Assembly: GCA_902500755.1 (NCBI GenBank)
Contig: CABVRV010000002.1
Location: 25,330-89,329, forward strand
DNA length: 64,000 bases
Direction: 5' to 3'
DNA from: an uncultured Nitrospira sp.
GTDB taxonomy: Bacteria > Nitrospirota > Nitrospiria > Nitrospirales > Nitrospiraceae
This document shows positions 19,226-28,970 of this stretch, in pieces. A program made the position numbers and the translations under genes. How positions within the stretch are numbered: the first letter of the stretch is position 1; each line of letters begins with the position of its first letter. Under the pieces are notes generated by a model. It did no database searches. It had not been told where the DNA came from and saw nothing but the letters and a program-made list of their open reading frames with translations.

Positions 19226-19746
19226 GTTCGGCCATCGCTCACACCAATCGCCCAAGCATCCACTGATGAACGAGGAGTTTCTCGCTCCTGGCCGGCATCG
19301 GACCTCCCATGCATCTCAAGCACCCACGTCGGATTGAGGATCATGGCTATGCTTTTCTCAAATAGGATCATGCCTTGATACCAGTGTCGCTCAACACCAC
19401 AGAAATGCGGAGGCAGTGGTAGGATCTGAGACTGCTGAATTTCCAACATTCCATGGACATCACTGACTCGAATGCTGCCTCGCATTTCTCGATCTGCGAG
19501 AAGCACCACTCGAGTAGTCGGATGTGTCGGAACGTCGGAACTGCCTAATTGCATAACAAGAGAGATCGTCCTCTCGACGACACCTTGAATCGCTGGATCT
19601 TCACCGCTTTCCAACTCTTTGATGGTCAGTACCCCTCCAACGGATCCGGCGTCTAATGCCAAATACCTTCCACTGATCGTGACAATGAGGAAACGCCGTA
19701 AAGAGGATGCTGATGGAGCCGATGCGCTCTGTTCCTGGATGCTCAT
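19219..19746 (-). CDS. CheW-like domain protein (divergent)
   Basis: About 175 residues from the ATG at 19746; an ATG at 19785 is an alternative that also follows the cheA stop. The body resembles a CheW domain (FLIVTISGRYLALDAGSVGGV at the start; TRVVLLADREMRGSIRVSDV later), but the usual NLRG loop is not clear. It is between cheA and a second CheW-like gene and overlaps the latter's start by a few bases. Likely a coupling or adaptor protein for the kinase; assignment is tentative. Confidence 0.55.
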   Translation of the reverse strand: MSIQEQSASAPSASSLRRFLIVTISGRYLALDAGSVGGVLTIKELESGEDPAIQGVVERTISLVMQLGSSDVPTHPTTRVVLLADREMRGSIRVSDVHGMLEIQQSQILPLPPHFCGVERHWYQGMILFEKSIAMILNPTWVLEMHGRSDAGQERETPRSSVDAWAIGVSDGRTC

Positions 19747-19816
19747 GTCAGCACTCTCATCGCCATTCTCTGCAACAACCCACATTCCGTCAATTAATAC
19801 GAATATTTCCGCAAGG

Positions 19817-22800
19817 TTACCTTCTAGGCACAAATGCCCCGCCAACCCATCGTTCAACTTCTTGCAGCAACACGCGTTCTTCTACCGGTTTCGCAATATA
19901 CGCGTTTGCGCCGATAGAAAGTGCCATCTGCCGGTGCTTGTTCCCAGCACGTGTCGTCATCACCACGATGGGTGTTTGTTTCGTTTCAGGACGGCTCCTG
20001 AGAGCTTGGATGACTTCGAACCCATTCAGCTTCGGCATCTCAAGATCGGTGAGAATCATTCGATATGCGGCCACGGAGGCTTTCCGTAATCCATCTTCCC
20101 CGTCCACCGCCGTGTCGATCTGATATCCTGCTGACTCCAACATTTTTCCGACGAACTTCCGAATACTCAACGAATCATCGACGAGCAACAGGCGCGCGCC
20201 CTGACGTTCATTCGTAACCATCTCATCAGGCAACAATTCTTCATGCCGAACGGTGGTCCTTGCCAAAACCGTTTGGCCCCCAGGATCCTTAGCCTCTCGT
20301 GAGACCAAGCGTGCTGGATCGAGGACTAATAGGACTCGTCCCTCGGGATCGATCGTCGCTCCTCCGAAAAAAGAATGCTCCAGCGGTTTGAGCATTCCCA
20401 GCGACTTGATGACGATTTCTTGCCGACCCAACAGTTCATCGACGGCCAACCCCATCGGGCCCACTGCCGTCCGAACAATCACAACCGGCATTGTCCAATC
20501 GACGCTTCCGGCTTCCCTCCGAAGCAAATGGTACAGCGATTGAACTTCAATGGCTTGTTCAGCGACCTGCAACAACGTGCGCCCGTCTTCTGCTCGCATC
20601 GCGGAGGCTGTTGGCATCGTCACTTCATGTATATTGAGTAGAGGAATCGCGTACCGTTCGGTCCCCGCACGGACCAACAAGGCGGTCGCAATGAGCAACG
20701 TGAGTGGAAGATGTAAGGTGAACTTGGTCCCAACTCCAGGCATGGACTCTACCTCGATTTGTCCATTCATCCCCTCAATTACCCGCTTGACAACGTCCAA
20801 CCCAACACCTCGTCCCGCCTGGTCTCCCACCTTCTCAGCTGTCGAAAATCCCGGTAAGAAAATCAATTGCAGCGCTTCCTCATCCGTCATGGTTAGTAGC
20901 TTGTCTGGATCGGCCAATCCCATTTTGATGGCTTTTGCTCGAATCTTTGTCAAATCCAACCCTGCACCATCGTCTTCAACCTCGATGATGACGGAATTAC
21001 CACGATGCGCCGCATGCAAGTAGACCGTGCCGACAGCCGGTTTCCCCTTAGCTATTCGCTCAACCGCTGGCTCAATACCGTGATAAACCGAATTTCGAAC
21101 TAGATGCACCAAGGGATCCACCAACCGCTCCACTACCCCCGTATCAACCTCTGTCTGCTCACCTGAGGTAACCAGAGTGACTTCCTTGTTCGATGCACGA
21201 GCAAGTTCCCGAATCGCTCGTCGGAACCTGGTAAACGGAGTACCGATCGGAACCATACGGGCACGTGCAATTTCATCTCTCATTAGGAGGGTCAACTGTT
21301 GCAGCTGGCTCATATCCTCATGCGAACGTCGAATTGACCCATCGAGCTGCGATATCGACTCACTGATGTCGGCCGTGACTTCTCCGATTCGTCGAGCAAG
21401 GATGTTAAAGTCATCATACTTATCGAGTTCCAGACTGCCAAAATCGCCGAATGCCGGAACGGGCTGCCCCGGGGATGACGTCAAACTGCTCGGCGCCTCC
21501 TGATAGGTAAAGGTGTGTTTATCGGCGAAGGATTGGACGGACTCTACTAAACGGCCCTTAAATGCCAATACCTGCTGCGACAGTTGTTCCAACACCCGCA
21601 GGCGTTGCTCTAGTCGCCCGCGCCCGATGACCAACTCCCCGACGAGGTTCATCAGTCGCTCAAGTCGCGCATAACTGACACGGATGACGTCGCGCTCTTC
21701 TGCCGTCTTGCCATCCTGGGGTTTGTCCTGGCCATGAGGCTCCTCCCGTCGACCTTGCGGTGAGGCACCAGCCTCGGACCTTTCAGGTGAGCGTTGTACC
21801 GATGTCGCTTCAACGGGCACGCCTTGATCTAACCCTTTCAACTCTGACCGAGCCGCATCGAATCGTTGCCTCGTACCATCGACTACGTTGAGATCTCTCC
21901 GCATCAACACACGTACGACATCAATTGCACGTAGCATCAGATCCGTATGCCCAGGCAATACGCTGAAGCGACCATCCCGCACCGCACCCATAAAGTCTTC
22001 AACGTGATGGACAAGATCACCTACTGATCGAAACCCTATTGTGTACGCCGATCCTTTCAAGGTGTGCGCTGTGCGAAAGAGCTGGTTGATCAATTCCTTG
22101 TTCTGAGAGTCCTTGTCCAACCGCAGGAGATTGGCCTCCAATAACTCAAGATATTCTTGGGCTTCAGGAACGAAGTAGGACAGCACTTCCGGATCTAGAT
22201 CAGGGATCAGGTATTCGTCGGACAAGTCCGTGGCAGGCATTTCTATGCTGACAACAGCCTCGCTCTGGATCGAGCTCGAATCAGTCATTGCAGTGCTTGG
22301 AGGCACGGTTTCCCCTGGAGCAACCACAACGGTACACTCGCATGTCTGGGTAAGTCGCTGGAGAAGGACTGGTACATCCTGCAGCAGCTGCGGCACGTTC
22401 TCGTGATCCGGTTGAATAATGAGACGGATCATCTCAACAGCCGCAGCCATCATGTTGAGAAGCGTGGGGCCTAGACGAAGACGCTTTTCCCTGACCGCAA
22501 TCATGCAGTCTTCCATGGGTCGCGAAATGTCTCCAATGACTTGGAAGCCGACAGTATAGGCTGAGCCCTTGAGAGTATGTGTGGCACGAAAAAGCCGATA
22601 GATCGCGTCTTCGTCTTCTAAGTTACCGCTAAGGATTCGGATCAACTCATCGATGGTGCGGAGATACTCCTCCGCTTCGGGAATAAAGTACGACAGAATC
22701 TCTGAATCAAGGGTAGGATTCACATAGCCTGGAGTGGCCAAGGACAAGGTCTGGGACGAGTCCTTTAAGCTCTCCAGGGACGCCAAAGACTGTCTGACCA

Positions 22801-23149
22801 GGCCTTCATCCTCGCTGTCACCCTGGCCAATTAATGTCACAAGAGTTCTCAGATCCTTGACGGCTTCTCTCATGGCCGTCACCACCCTTGGCCAATCGGA
22901 AGGGAACGTTTCAATAGCCCGCTCAAGAATCGCTTCAAGCTGTTCAGACACTCGAGAGACCCCTTCGTATCCGTATAGCGCCGCTGCGCCTCGAATACGG
23001 TGGGCAATGATGTACTGGTCGTGGAGCGCTTGAGGAGTAGGGGTCGAGTCGCTCTCAGCCTGTAGTGATTCTGTCAACGTCCTGAGTCCGTCTGAGGCTT
23101 CCGAGACGAAGACGCGAACTAAATCAATCTGATTGGATTCCGATCCCAT
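19817..23149 (-). CDS. CheA-type hybrid histidine kinase with three Hpt domains and a receiver (ChpA/PilL-like)
   Basis: An 1110-residue soluble kinase. Domains in order: Hpt-1 with His50 (AHRIRGAAA), Hpt-2 with His191 (THTLKGSAYT), Hpt-3 with His362 (AHTLKGSAYT), a dimerisation and linker region (about 490-690), the HATPase domain (HLVRNSVYHGIEP; VEDDGAGLD; GRGVGLDVV), a CheW-like domain (LVRAGTERYAIPLL), and a C-terminal receiver with Asp in ILTDLEMPKLNG. Three Hpt copies with an attached receiver resemble ChpA/PilL of twitching-motility pathways rather than flagellar CheA. It follows the receptor gene with a 48-bp gap. It should autophosphorylate one or more Hpt domains and pass phosphate to its own receiver and the stand-alone receivers. 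Confidence 0.92.
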   Translation of the reverse strand: MGSESNQIDLVRVFVSEASDGLRTLTESLQAESDSTPTPQALHDQYIIAHRIRGAAALYGYEGVSRVSEQLEAILERAIETFPSDWPRVVTAMREAVKDLRTLVTLIGQGDSEDEGLVRQSLASLESLKDSSQTLSLATPGYVNPTLDSEILSYFIPEAEEYLRTIDELIRILSGNLEDEDAIYRLFRATHTLKGSAYTVGFQVIGDISRPMEDCMIAVREKRLRLGPTLLNMMAAAVEMIRLIIQPDHENVPQLLQDVPVLLQRLTQTCECTVVVAPGETVPPSTAMTDSSSIQSEAVVSIEMPATDLSDEYLIPDLDPEVLSYFVPEAQEYLELLEANLLRLDKDSQNKELINQLFRTAHTLKGSAYTIGFRSVGDLVHHVEDFMGAVRDGRFSVLPGHTDLMLRAIDVVRVLMRRDLNVVDGTRQRFDAARSELKGLDQGVPVEATSVQRSPERSEAGASPQGRREEPHGQDKPQDGKTAEERDVIRVSYARLERLMNLVGELVIGRGRLEQRLRVLEQLSQQVLAFKGRLVESVQSFADKHTFTYQEAPSSLTSSPGQPVPAFGDFGSLELDKYDDFNILARRIGEVTADISESISQLDGSIRRSHEDMSQLQQLTLLMRDEIARARMVPIGTPFTRFRRAIRELARASNKEVTLVTSGEQTEVDTGVVERLVDPLVHLVRNSVYHGIEPAVERIAKGKPAVGTVYLHAAHRGNSVIIEVEDDGAGLDLTKIRAKAIKMGLADPDKLLTMTDEEALQLIFLPGFSTAEKVGDQAGRGVGLDVVKRVIEGMNGQIEVESMPGVGTKFTLHLPLTLLIATALLVRAGTERYAIPLLNIHEVTMPTASAMRAEDGRTLLQVAEQAIEVQSLYHLLRREAGSVDWTMPVVIVRTAVGPMGLAVDELLGRQEIVIKSLGMLKPLEHSFFGGATIDPEGRVLLVLDPARLVSREAKDPGGQTVLARTTVRHEELLPDEMVTNERQGARLLLVDDSLSIRKFVGKMLESAGYQIDTAVDGEDGLRKASVAAYRMILTDLEMPKLNGFEVIQALRSRPETKQTPIVVMTTRAGNKHRQMALSIGANAYIAKPVEERVLLQEVERWVGGAFVPRR

Positions 23150-23197
23150 CGGCTTGCCTTAAGACTCGGGAAGAGGTCTCCTGCAGATCCTGCTCAA

Positions 23198-25087
23198 TTA
23201 GGCCAACTTGAATTGAGCGACGGACGCCGTCAGACTTTCGGCCAGCTTCACCATGTCCTCTACTGTTGCACGAGCCGAGTCTGTCGCCTTTTGTGTCGCC
23301 ACGGCACCACCGGTAAAATCTTTGATGGAACGGCCCACTTGATCCGTGGATGCAGTCTGGTTGACTGCAGCTGAAGCAATACTTTGAGCAAGCTCCGCAG
23401 ACCGTTCCGCAATCGTCGAAATCTCCTTAAACACATCACCGGTACGAAGCGCTGAGGCCGACCCCGCTTCCACCGCCTGGGTTTCATGCTCCATTGCGAC
23501 AACCGCGTGCTGCGTCTCACTTTGAATGACCTTGACCAGATCGGCGATCTCTCGCGTCGCTTGGGTCGAACTCTCTGCAAGCTTGCGGACCTGATCGGCG
23601 ACGACGGCGAATCGTGCGCCGGCTTCGCCCGCACCGGCGGCTTCAATCGCGGCATTTAACGCCAGTAGATTGGTCTGGTTGGCAATGTCACGAATGGTCG
23701 AGACGATTTGTGAGATCTCCAACGAGCGGTCTCCAAGCGCTTTAACCTGCTTCGACATCCGTTGAACCGCGGATCGAATGCGCTGCATGTCTTGCACGGT
23801 TTCCTGCACTGCGACTCGACCGTCTTCTGTCGCTTTCAAGACCTGCCGTGCGGAATCCGATGAGGCTTCTGCAGTTTCAGCGACCTGTCTCATCGAGGCA
23901 GCCAGTTGTTCGACCGCACCGAGCGTCCTCATCGACTCATCTGCTTGGTGCTTCGCAGTTCCCGCCATCTGCCCGGCATTCTCTCGCAATGCACCGGCAG
24001 AGCGGTTCACGCGTTCTGCCGATTCCCTCACCTGCTTCATCAGCTGGGCGAATCGTTGAATCATGAGATTGAACCCATCTGCAAGATTCCCGAACATGTC
24101 AGCCGTCACTTCACCACGTTTGGTCAAATCGCCTTTGCCGACATCGGACACGAGCACGAGAAATTGAACCAGACGTTTTTGCATCGTGTCCCGCTCTTCC
24201 TCTGTCGACACGAGGCTCGTGATTCTGTCAAGCATGGAGTTGAACGCCTTCGCCATATGACCGACCTCATCGTCGCTCTCCAGCCGAGCCCGGGCTTGAA
24301 GATTCCCCGCGGCGGCTTGCTGAGCGACATCGGCTACATGAACGATGTTCCGAGCGATGTTGCGCGCAAGAAAGTATCCGATCGCACCGGCCAGAACCAA
24401 AGCCAACACGGCCCCCATGAATACAATGTTGGTTCGATACGAGGCCTCGGCTTGCCCACTGTCGTTGAGCTCCTTCGCGACTTCTCGGATCGTTGTCATG
24501 AGCTCGCGCAGCCGTAATGTTGCAGCCCCATACTTGTTTGCGACTTCGACGGACAACGTGGACTGCCCAAGGCCACGCATGTCTTGTTTCTGCTCATCGG
24601 TCAGTGAAGAGCCAGCACTATCAACGAACACCACGATCACACCTTCTGTCGCTGTAAAATACTCGCGCAACGCTTGACGAAGCTCTGCAAGATCCTTGCT
24701 TTCATTGCGTCCGGTCGACGATTCGTGGAGTTGAGATGACTGAAGTACCTCAAGTGGAGCAAGGGTCTGTCGTTTGAGTTCGGCAAGCGGGCCGAGCGCC
24801 TCTTCAACGTCGCTTTTACGAGTTTGCCTTCCCACGTTCAGAAGCGCACTATGATACAGTCCCAAGTTACTACTACTAATTCCGACGTTCGACAGCGCCA
24901 GGGTCGAGCCGTTGTAAATCAATTGCAACTCGCCTTTGAGTTTATGAAGCCCCATTAAACCGACCAAACCGACGGAGACCATGATGATGCTCACGGCAGA
25001 GAAGCCGAGGATCAACTTGGGCAAAGTCTTGAGGTTTTGGAACCATGAATTCGTCGGCTTCGCCGTCGGCTTGCTATACCTTGGCAT
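23198..25087 (-). CDS. Methyl-accepting chemotaxis protein (PilJ-like)
   Basis: A 629-residue receptor. Helix TM1 (about 25-47) and TM2 (about 220-245) flank a helical periplasmic sensor of about 170 residues. HAMP follows (about 245-300). The signalling domain (about 330-629) has the hairpin tip [21 protein letters not shown], where the usual 'ARAGE.GRGFAVVA' is altered to '[14 protein letters not shown]'. No C-terminal CheR-binding pentapeptide is visible. The ATG chosen is preceded by GGAGGAAGG; the TTG inside that ribosome site is not a credible start. It is the only receptor in the cluster, and no methyltransferase or esterase genes accompany it. Confidence 0.92.
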   Translation of the reverse strand: MPRYSKPTAKPTNSWFQNLKTLPKLILGFSAVSIIMVSVGLVGLMGLHKLKGELQLIYNGSTLALSNVGISSSNLGLYHSALLNVGRQTRKSDVEEALGPLAELKRQTLAPLEVLQSSQLHESSTGRNESKDLAELRQALREYFTATEGVIVVFVDSAGSSLTDEQKQDMRGLGQSTLSVEVANKYGAATLRLRELMTTIREVAKELNDSGQAEASYRTNIVFMGAVLALVLAGAIGYFLARNIARNIVHVADVAQQAAAGNLQARARLESDDEVGHMAKAFNSMLDRITSLVSTEEERDTMQKRLVQFLVLVSDVGKGDLTKRGEVTADMFGNLADGFNLMIQRFAQLMKQVRESAERVNRSAGALRENAGQMAGTAKHQADESMRTLGAVEQLAASMRQVAETAEASSDSARQVLKATEDGRVAVQETVQDMQRIRSAVQRMSKQVKALGDRSLEISQIVSTIRDIANQTNLLALNAAIEAAGAGEAGARFAVVADQVRKLAESSTQATREIADLVKVIQSETQHAVVAMEHETQAVEAGSASALRTGDVFKEISTIAERSAELAQSIASAAVNQTASTDQVGRSIKDFTGGAVATQKATDSARATVEDMVKLAESLTASVAQFKLA

Positions 25088-25147
25088 AACGTCCTTCCTC
25101 CTCAACGCTCTCGATCACATGTAGCTGTCCGGGCGTCGTTGTGTTCG

Positions 25148-25684
25148 TTACCGACTCTCCGATATGTTCACATCTGTGGCTGATTCCTCAACGGACGCCA
25201 ACAGTGAGGGAATCTCCAGCATCCCACTCACACGATCTTCCACCCTGACCAGTCTTGATAGAAAGGAGCGCCCACCGTTTACGCGTAACCCTGAGGAGTC
25301 CAACATATCGTCAGGATAGATCGCTCGAATCTCGGGGACCTCATCGATCAGCAAACCGATTTGATGAGCTTCGTGCCGTACCACGATGGCATATCGAGGA
25401 GTCATGGATAACGCTGCGCCTAAAGACTGTCTCAAATCTGCCAACGGGACGATGGTCCCGCGGAGATTGGCCACTCCAACCAGTGATGCCGGCATTCCAG
25501 GCACCGGGGTTACCGACTCAAGTTCGAAGACTTCGCGGACTTGACGAAGATCGATGGCGAATAATTCCCCTCCCATCATAATGAGGCACACCCTCAAAAC
25601 GCCTGATGCTTTGACTTGTTCCGTTTCAACGTCGGAGGTGAGTTGTGGCAGATCACATGGCAATTCCATCGTTCTTCGGTCCAT
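25148..25684 (-). CDS. CheW coupling protein
   Basis: A 178-residue canonical CheW domain with a short N-terminal extension: VCLIMMGGELFAIDLRQVREV, then LVGVANLRGTIVPLADL, with the NLRG loop intact at about residue 80, and a conserved 'ALVVRH..QIGLLIDEV' equivalent. It bridges receptor and kinase. It lies between the PilH-like receiver and the receptor, 60 bp before the receptor start, in the same direction. The presence of a normal CheW beside two divergent ones suggests the latter have other partners. Confidence 0.88.
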   Translation of the reverse strand: MDRRTMELPCDLPQLTSDVETEQVKASGVLRVCLIMMGGELFAIDLRQVREVFELESVTPVPGMPASLVGVANLRGTIVPLADLRQSLGAALSMTPRYAIVVRHEAHQIGLLIDEVPEIRAIYPDDMLDSSGLRVNGGRSFLSRLVRVEDRVSGMLEIPSLLASVEESATDVNISESR

Positions 25685-25698
25685 ACGCCATCAAATAC

Positions 25699-26061
25699 TC
25701 AACCAAGTGCACGTTTCACGGCTTGCAGCAGTTCTTCAGATTTGAAGGGCTTGACTACATGCCCGTTCGCCCCCTGCTGTTGCCCCCAAAACTTGTCGCT
25801 CTCCTGACCCTTCGATGTGCAGAGCACGATGGGAATGCGATTAAAACGGACATCGTTTTTCAAATCTCGGCAGGCTTGAAACCCGTTTCGGCCAGGCATC
25901 ACGACATCCATGACGATCAAATCAGGCTGTTCCGCCACAATTTTCTCTTCGAGTTTGTCCGTGCTTGGGAATGTCACGACCGTATGGTGGGCCGCCTTCA
26001 AGTATGACTCGATGAGTTGAAGCTCAGCCTGGGAATCATCGATCACCACAATCTTACTCAT
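25699..26061 (-). CDS. Single-domain response regulator (PilH/PilG-like)
   Basis: A 120-residue receiver domain. Acidic pair in VVIDDS, phospho-acceptor Asp in VMDVVMPGRNGF (about 53), Thr/Ser switch in CTSKGQESDKFWG and Lys in VVKPF. The 'SKGQESDKFW..Q.GA' stretch is characteristic of PilH/PilG rather than flagellar CheY. The start is the ATG 20 codons inside a longer open frame, chosen because the receiver fold begins there and the upstream part overlaps a decayed gene. It is the first gene of the chemosensory unit. Confidence 0.88.
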   Translation of the reverse strand: MSKIVVIDDSQAELQLIESYLKAAHHTVVTFPSTDKLEEKIVAEQPDLIVMDVVMPGRNGFQACRDLKNDVRFNRIPIVLCTSKGQESDKFWGQQQGANGHVVKPFKSEELLQAVKRALG

Positions 26062-26098
26062 GAGACCGTTCTCCTCTCTCGACGGATCGCAGAAGCGC

Positions 26099-26544
26099 TT
26101 AGCGCAACGGCAAGACCACACTGATCGCGCCTGCGAGTTCTCCTTCTTTCCATCCTTCTTTTTTCATTCCGCTCATGTCCCGTTCGCCTTTACCTCAAGT
26201 ACAGCTTCATGCTGTGACTCCAACATGGCCAAGAGAATCTCAGCATGCGGAATCCCCTGTGGACGGAAGAGGTCCATCCGTGTCTTTGCCTTAAATTTAT
26301 CGAGGACTTGGCTTACTGAGAACTTATCGGTGAAACCTTTCTCACCTTTAGAAGGATCGTTGATGAGCGACTGATGCTCCGACACAACCGCCCGTCCGGC
26401 TCTCAGCAATTCAATGAGCAATTGCGCAAGCTCCGTATCGTCTGCTCCTTTACCATGAGCCAAACTGCTCCCCATCCCGACACAACACACAGCTCCGACC
26501 ATGACTGACACCAGCCACACCCGCCTCCTGCGACCTCTTGGCAC
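26099..26544 (-). pseudogene. Remnant of a DUF3365/Tll0287-like heme-binding sensor protein
   Basis: The first 123 codons (26173-26544, GTG start or a nearby later GTG) encode a signal peptide (about 7-28) and the N-terminal half of a DUF3365-like domain (LLIELLRAGRAVVSEHQSLI). The frame then stops at 26173. In a second frame, overlapping and running to a TAA at 26099, the characteristic end of that domain appears: GKGERDMSG, then GWKEGELAGAISVVLPLR. The middle part, which should contain the CxxCH-type heme motif, is absent. The picture is an internal deletion with frameshift. It lies just upstream of the chemosensory operon, where an intact periplasmic heme sensor would make sense as input. 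Confidence 0.6.
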
Positions 26545-26694
26545 AGCCGATTCGGGCTGTCACACGCAGTGTATCGGCTTGTACACAGTTGGCAAGAAAT
26601 CGGTGATTATTGACAATTTGTTTTCAGGACCTTGAGCTTGAAGCTCCATCCAAAATGAAGAGACGAGCGGTCGGAACAGTGCGAAGAAAGCCTG

Positions 26695-28254
26695 TCACCT
26701 GCTTGAGGCATTCAGAGAGCGGAAATTCTTGAGAAGACGAGAGATATCTAAATGATGAGCCACGTGATCAGCCCATCGGTCAAGTTCGTTCTGTAATCGT
26801 GCACTGGTCATCCTGGATACGAATCCCGCAAGTGGCGGAAGTTTTTTCCTCCGGCGAACACGATTCAACCAGTCACGGCGAAACTCGGGTTCGTCAAAGA
26901 CACCGTGTATGTACGTTCCCCATACAAGACCATCATTCCGAACGGCTCCATCATAACCCTCCTCACTCATCGTCGTCGGAAATTGAACATTTTGACCTTG
27001 CGCCGTTCGACTGTAAACGGTGAAACATGGCAGTTCATTCATTCGTAGTGTGACGCCCATATGAACTTCATACCCACGAATCGGAGTACTCTCACACATA
27101 AACTCACCGGTCGGACGAGCTTCTACCTGCCTGGTGTATTTGGTATCCAGAAGGGTCGTCTCGATATTCAAATAACCCAATCCTGACCTTGTCCCACCCT
27201 GTTCAACATGGTCGGGGTCCGCAATCGTCCGTCCGAGCATTTGATAGCCACCGCAGATACCGACCATTTCTCGTTCATTCTGGAGATGTTGCTCCAGTAG
27301 CGGCACAAACCCCTTTTCTCTCAAGTACGATAGGTCGGCCACGGTGCTCTTGCTTCCTGGAATGATGACGATGTCGGCATCGGAGAGCATGGCCGGAGTA
27401 CTTGCGTACCTCAGCGCCACATCTTCTTCCGCCGAGAGGATGTTGAAATCAGTGAAGTTACTCATATGCGGCAGTAAGACCACGGCAATATTCACTCGGT
27501 CCGAGGCAAAGCGTGCTCCCTGGCTAGTGACGTAGCCAAGGCTGTCTTCTTGATCGAGCATGAGATCATGAAGATACGGAATCACGCCCAATACGGGAAC
27601 TCCGCCTCGATATTCGAGGAATCGCACCCCATCACTAAAGAGCTTGGCATCACCACGAAACTTATTGACCACAACCCCACAGACCCGGTCCCGCTCGTCG
27701 GGTGCAAGCAAATCCAACGTTCCAAGGATCTGGGCAAAAACCCCGCCTCGGTCGATATCCGCCACCAACAAGACGTGCGCATCGGCCATCTTCACGACAG
27801 GCCAGTTGACCAGATCCTGCTCCCTGAGATTCACCTCCGCCGCGCTGCCCGCTCCTTCAATCACCATCATCTCGTACCGACTCGCCAAGCGAGCGTAACT
27901 GTCTTCCACGACAGACCAGAGTGTTCGTCGACCATCGAAATACGCTGATGCTGCTTGCTTCGCGAATGCCCTACCAAGAACGACGACTTGGGAGCAGCTA
28001 TCGGATTCTGGTTTGAGCAGGATCGGATTCATATCGACATGGGGCGGGATCCTACATGCGGCCGCTTGTAACGCTTGAACTCGCCCGATTTCTCCTCCTT
28101 CGGGAGTCACGAACGAATTTAAGGACATGTTCTGCGCTTTGAAGGGCGCCACATGAATACCGGTCCGCGACAGCAACCGACAGATGCCGGCTGTCAGCAC
28201 ACTCTTCCCTACATCAGAGCCTGTCCCCAGAATGGCAAGGGATTCGGCCTTCAT
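26695..28254 (-). CDS. cobQ: Cobyric acid synthase CobQ
   Basis: A 519-residue amidotransferase that amidates adenosylcobyrinate a,c-diamide at four positions. The N-terminal dethiobiotin-synthetase-like ATP domain has 'LGTGSDVGKSVLTAG' (about 9-23) and 'APFKAQNMSLNS'. The C-terminal class I-type glutaminase has the Cys in VGICGGYQMLG (about 340) and a His in GTYIHGVFD. The ATG at 28254 overlaps the cbiZ stop as ATGA; an upstream GTG is less likely. It is the last gene of the long cobalamin operon. Confidence 0.93.
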   Translation of the reverse strand: MKAESLAILGTGSDVGKSVLTAGICRLLSRTGIHVAPFKAQNMSLNSFVTPEGGEIGRVQALQAAACRIPPHVDMNPILLKPESDSCSQVVVLGRAFAKQAASAYFDGRRTLWSVVEDSYARLASRYEMMVIEGAGSAAEVNLREQDLVNWPVVKMADAHVLLVADIDRGGVFAQILGTLDLLAPDERDRVCGVVVNKFRGDAKLFSDGVRFLEYRGGVPVLGVIPYLHDLMLDQEDSLGYVTSQGARFASDRVNIAVVLLPHMSNFTDFNILSAEEDVALRYASTPAMLSDADIVIIPGSKSTVADLSYLREKGFVPLLEQHLQNEREMVGICGGYQMLGRTIADPDHVEQGGTRSGLGYLNIETTLLDTKYTRQVEARPTGEFMCESTPIRGYEVHMGVTLRMNELPCFTVYSRTAQGQNVQFPTTMSEEGYDGAVRNDGLVWGTYIHGVFDEPEFRRDWLNRVRRRKKLPPLAGFVSRMTSARLQNELDRWADHVAHHLDISRLLKNFRSLNASSR

Positions 28255-28970
28255 CGGGAGGCCTTCTGCCACTGCTTAGCCTTGACTAAGCCTCGAGAGA
28301 CACATCTGGCAACCGCTTTTCCGATGAGTGCACCGATGATGGTGTGAGTCCCACTGTATTGGTGAAACGGTCCTTGTCCGCGCAACGCACAAGCAATGAC
28401 GACGGCATCTGTCCCAGTCCCGGTTGCCAAAGACTGATCTTCTTTACTCTCCACCGCATGATCCCTCAACACACCCGTCTTGGCTTCTGTCATGACCTGC
28501 ACCGCACCGACCATCGCGGCGCTCGAAAGACTCGCATTGGTGATCACAATGAGATTGATCGTGCCCGGTTTGTTGTATTCCTTTAATGGCGCCCATCGCA
28601 GCGGCCACTCCCCTGCCCGGACAGCATTGGTCACGCCGACGGTTCCAAAACATTCCACCCAGAGCCCCTCCGCGGCGACTCGTGCCGTGACCAGCTGTGT
28701 CATCGGCACCGCAGTCATGAGTCCGATGGTTCTACCATTAAGTCGGAGGCGGGAAGCCAGTCGTCCCAAGTAGCGTGCTGGCGTGGGACAATGCGCCTTA
28801 ATGTAACCATTCGCTTCGACCTGGTGATTCAGAATAGTGGACGCGAGACCGACCCCTCCGCCTAGTGGTGCTGATGAAAGCACTCGCTTTCGACCACCGA
28901 GCCGAATCACGAGCGTGGGCCCAATCACCTGATGCTGGATGCAGGTACCTCTGCGAGTTCGGGTATTCAC
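28251..28970 (-). CDS. cbiZ: Adenosylcobinamide amidohydrolase CbiZ
   Basis: A 239-residue member of the CbiZ family (PF01955), which removes the aminopropanol side chain from adenosylcobinamide-type corrinoids, giving adenosylcobyric acid for remodelling. Diagnostic words are GTVGVTNAVRAG (about 125), 'ATGTGTDAVVIA' (about 190) and 'YSGTHTIIGALIG' (about 215). It starts at GTG overlapping the upstream stop (GTGA) and ends within the cobQ start. Its presence shows that the cell can salvage and rebuild scavenged corrinoids, which fits the TonB receptor and BtuCDF nearby. Confidence 0.88.
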   Translation of the reverse strand: MNTRTRRGTCIQHQVIGPTLVIRLGGRKRVLSSAPLGGGVGLASTILNHQVEANGYIKAHCPTPARYLGRLASRLRLNGRTIGLMTAVPMTQLVTARVAAEGLWVECFGTVGVTNAVRAGEWPLRWAPLKEYNKPGTINLIVITNASLSSAAMVGAVQVMTEAKTGVLRDHAVESKEDQSLATGTGTDAVVIACALRGQGPFHQYSGTHTIIGALIGKAVARCVSRGLVKAKQWQKASR

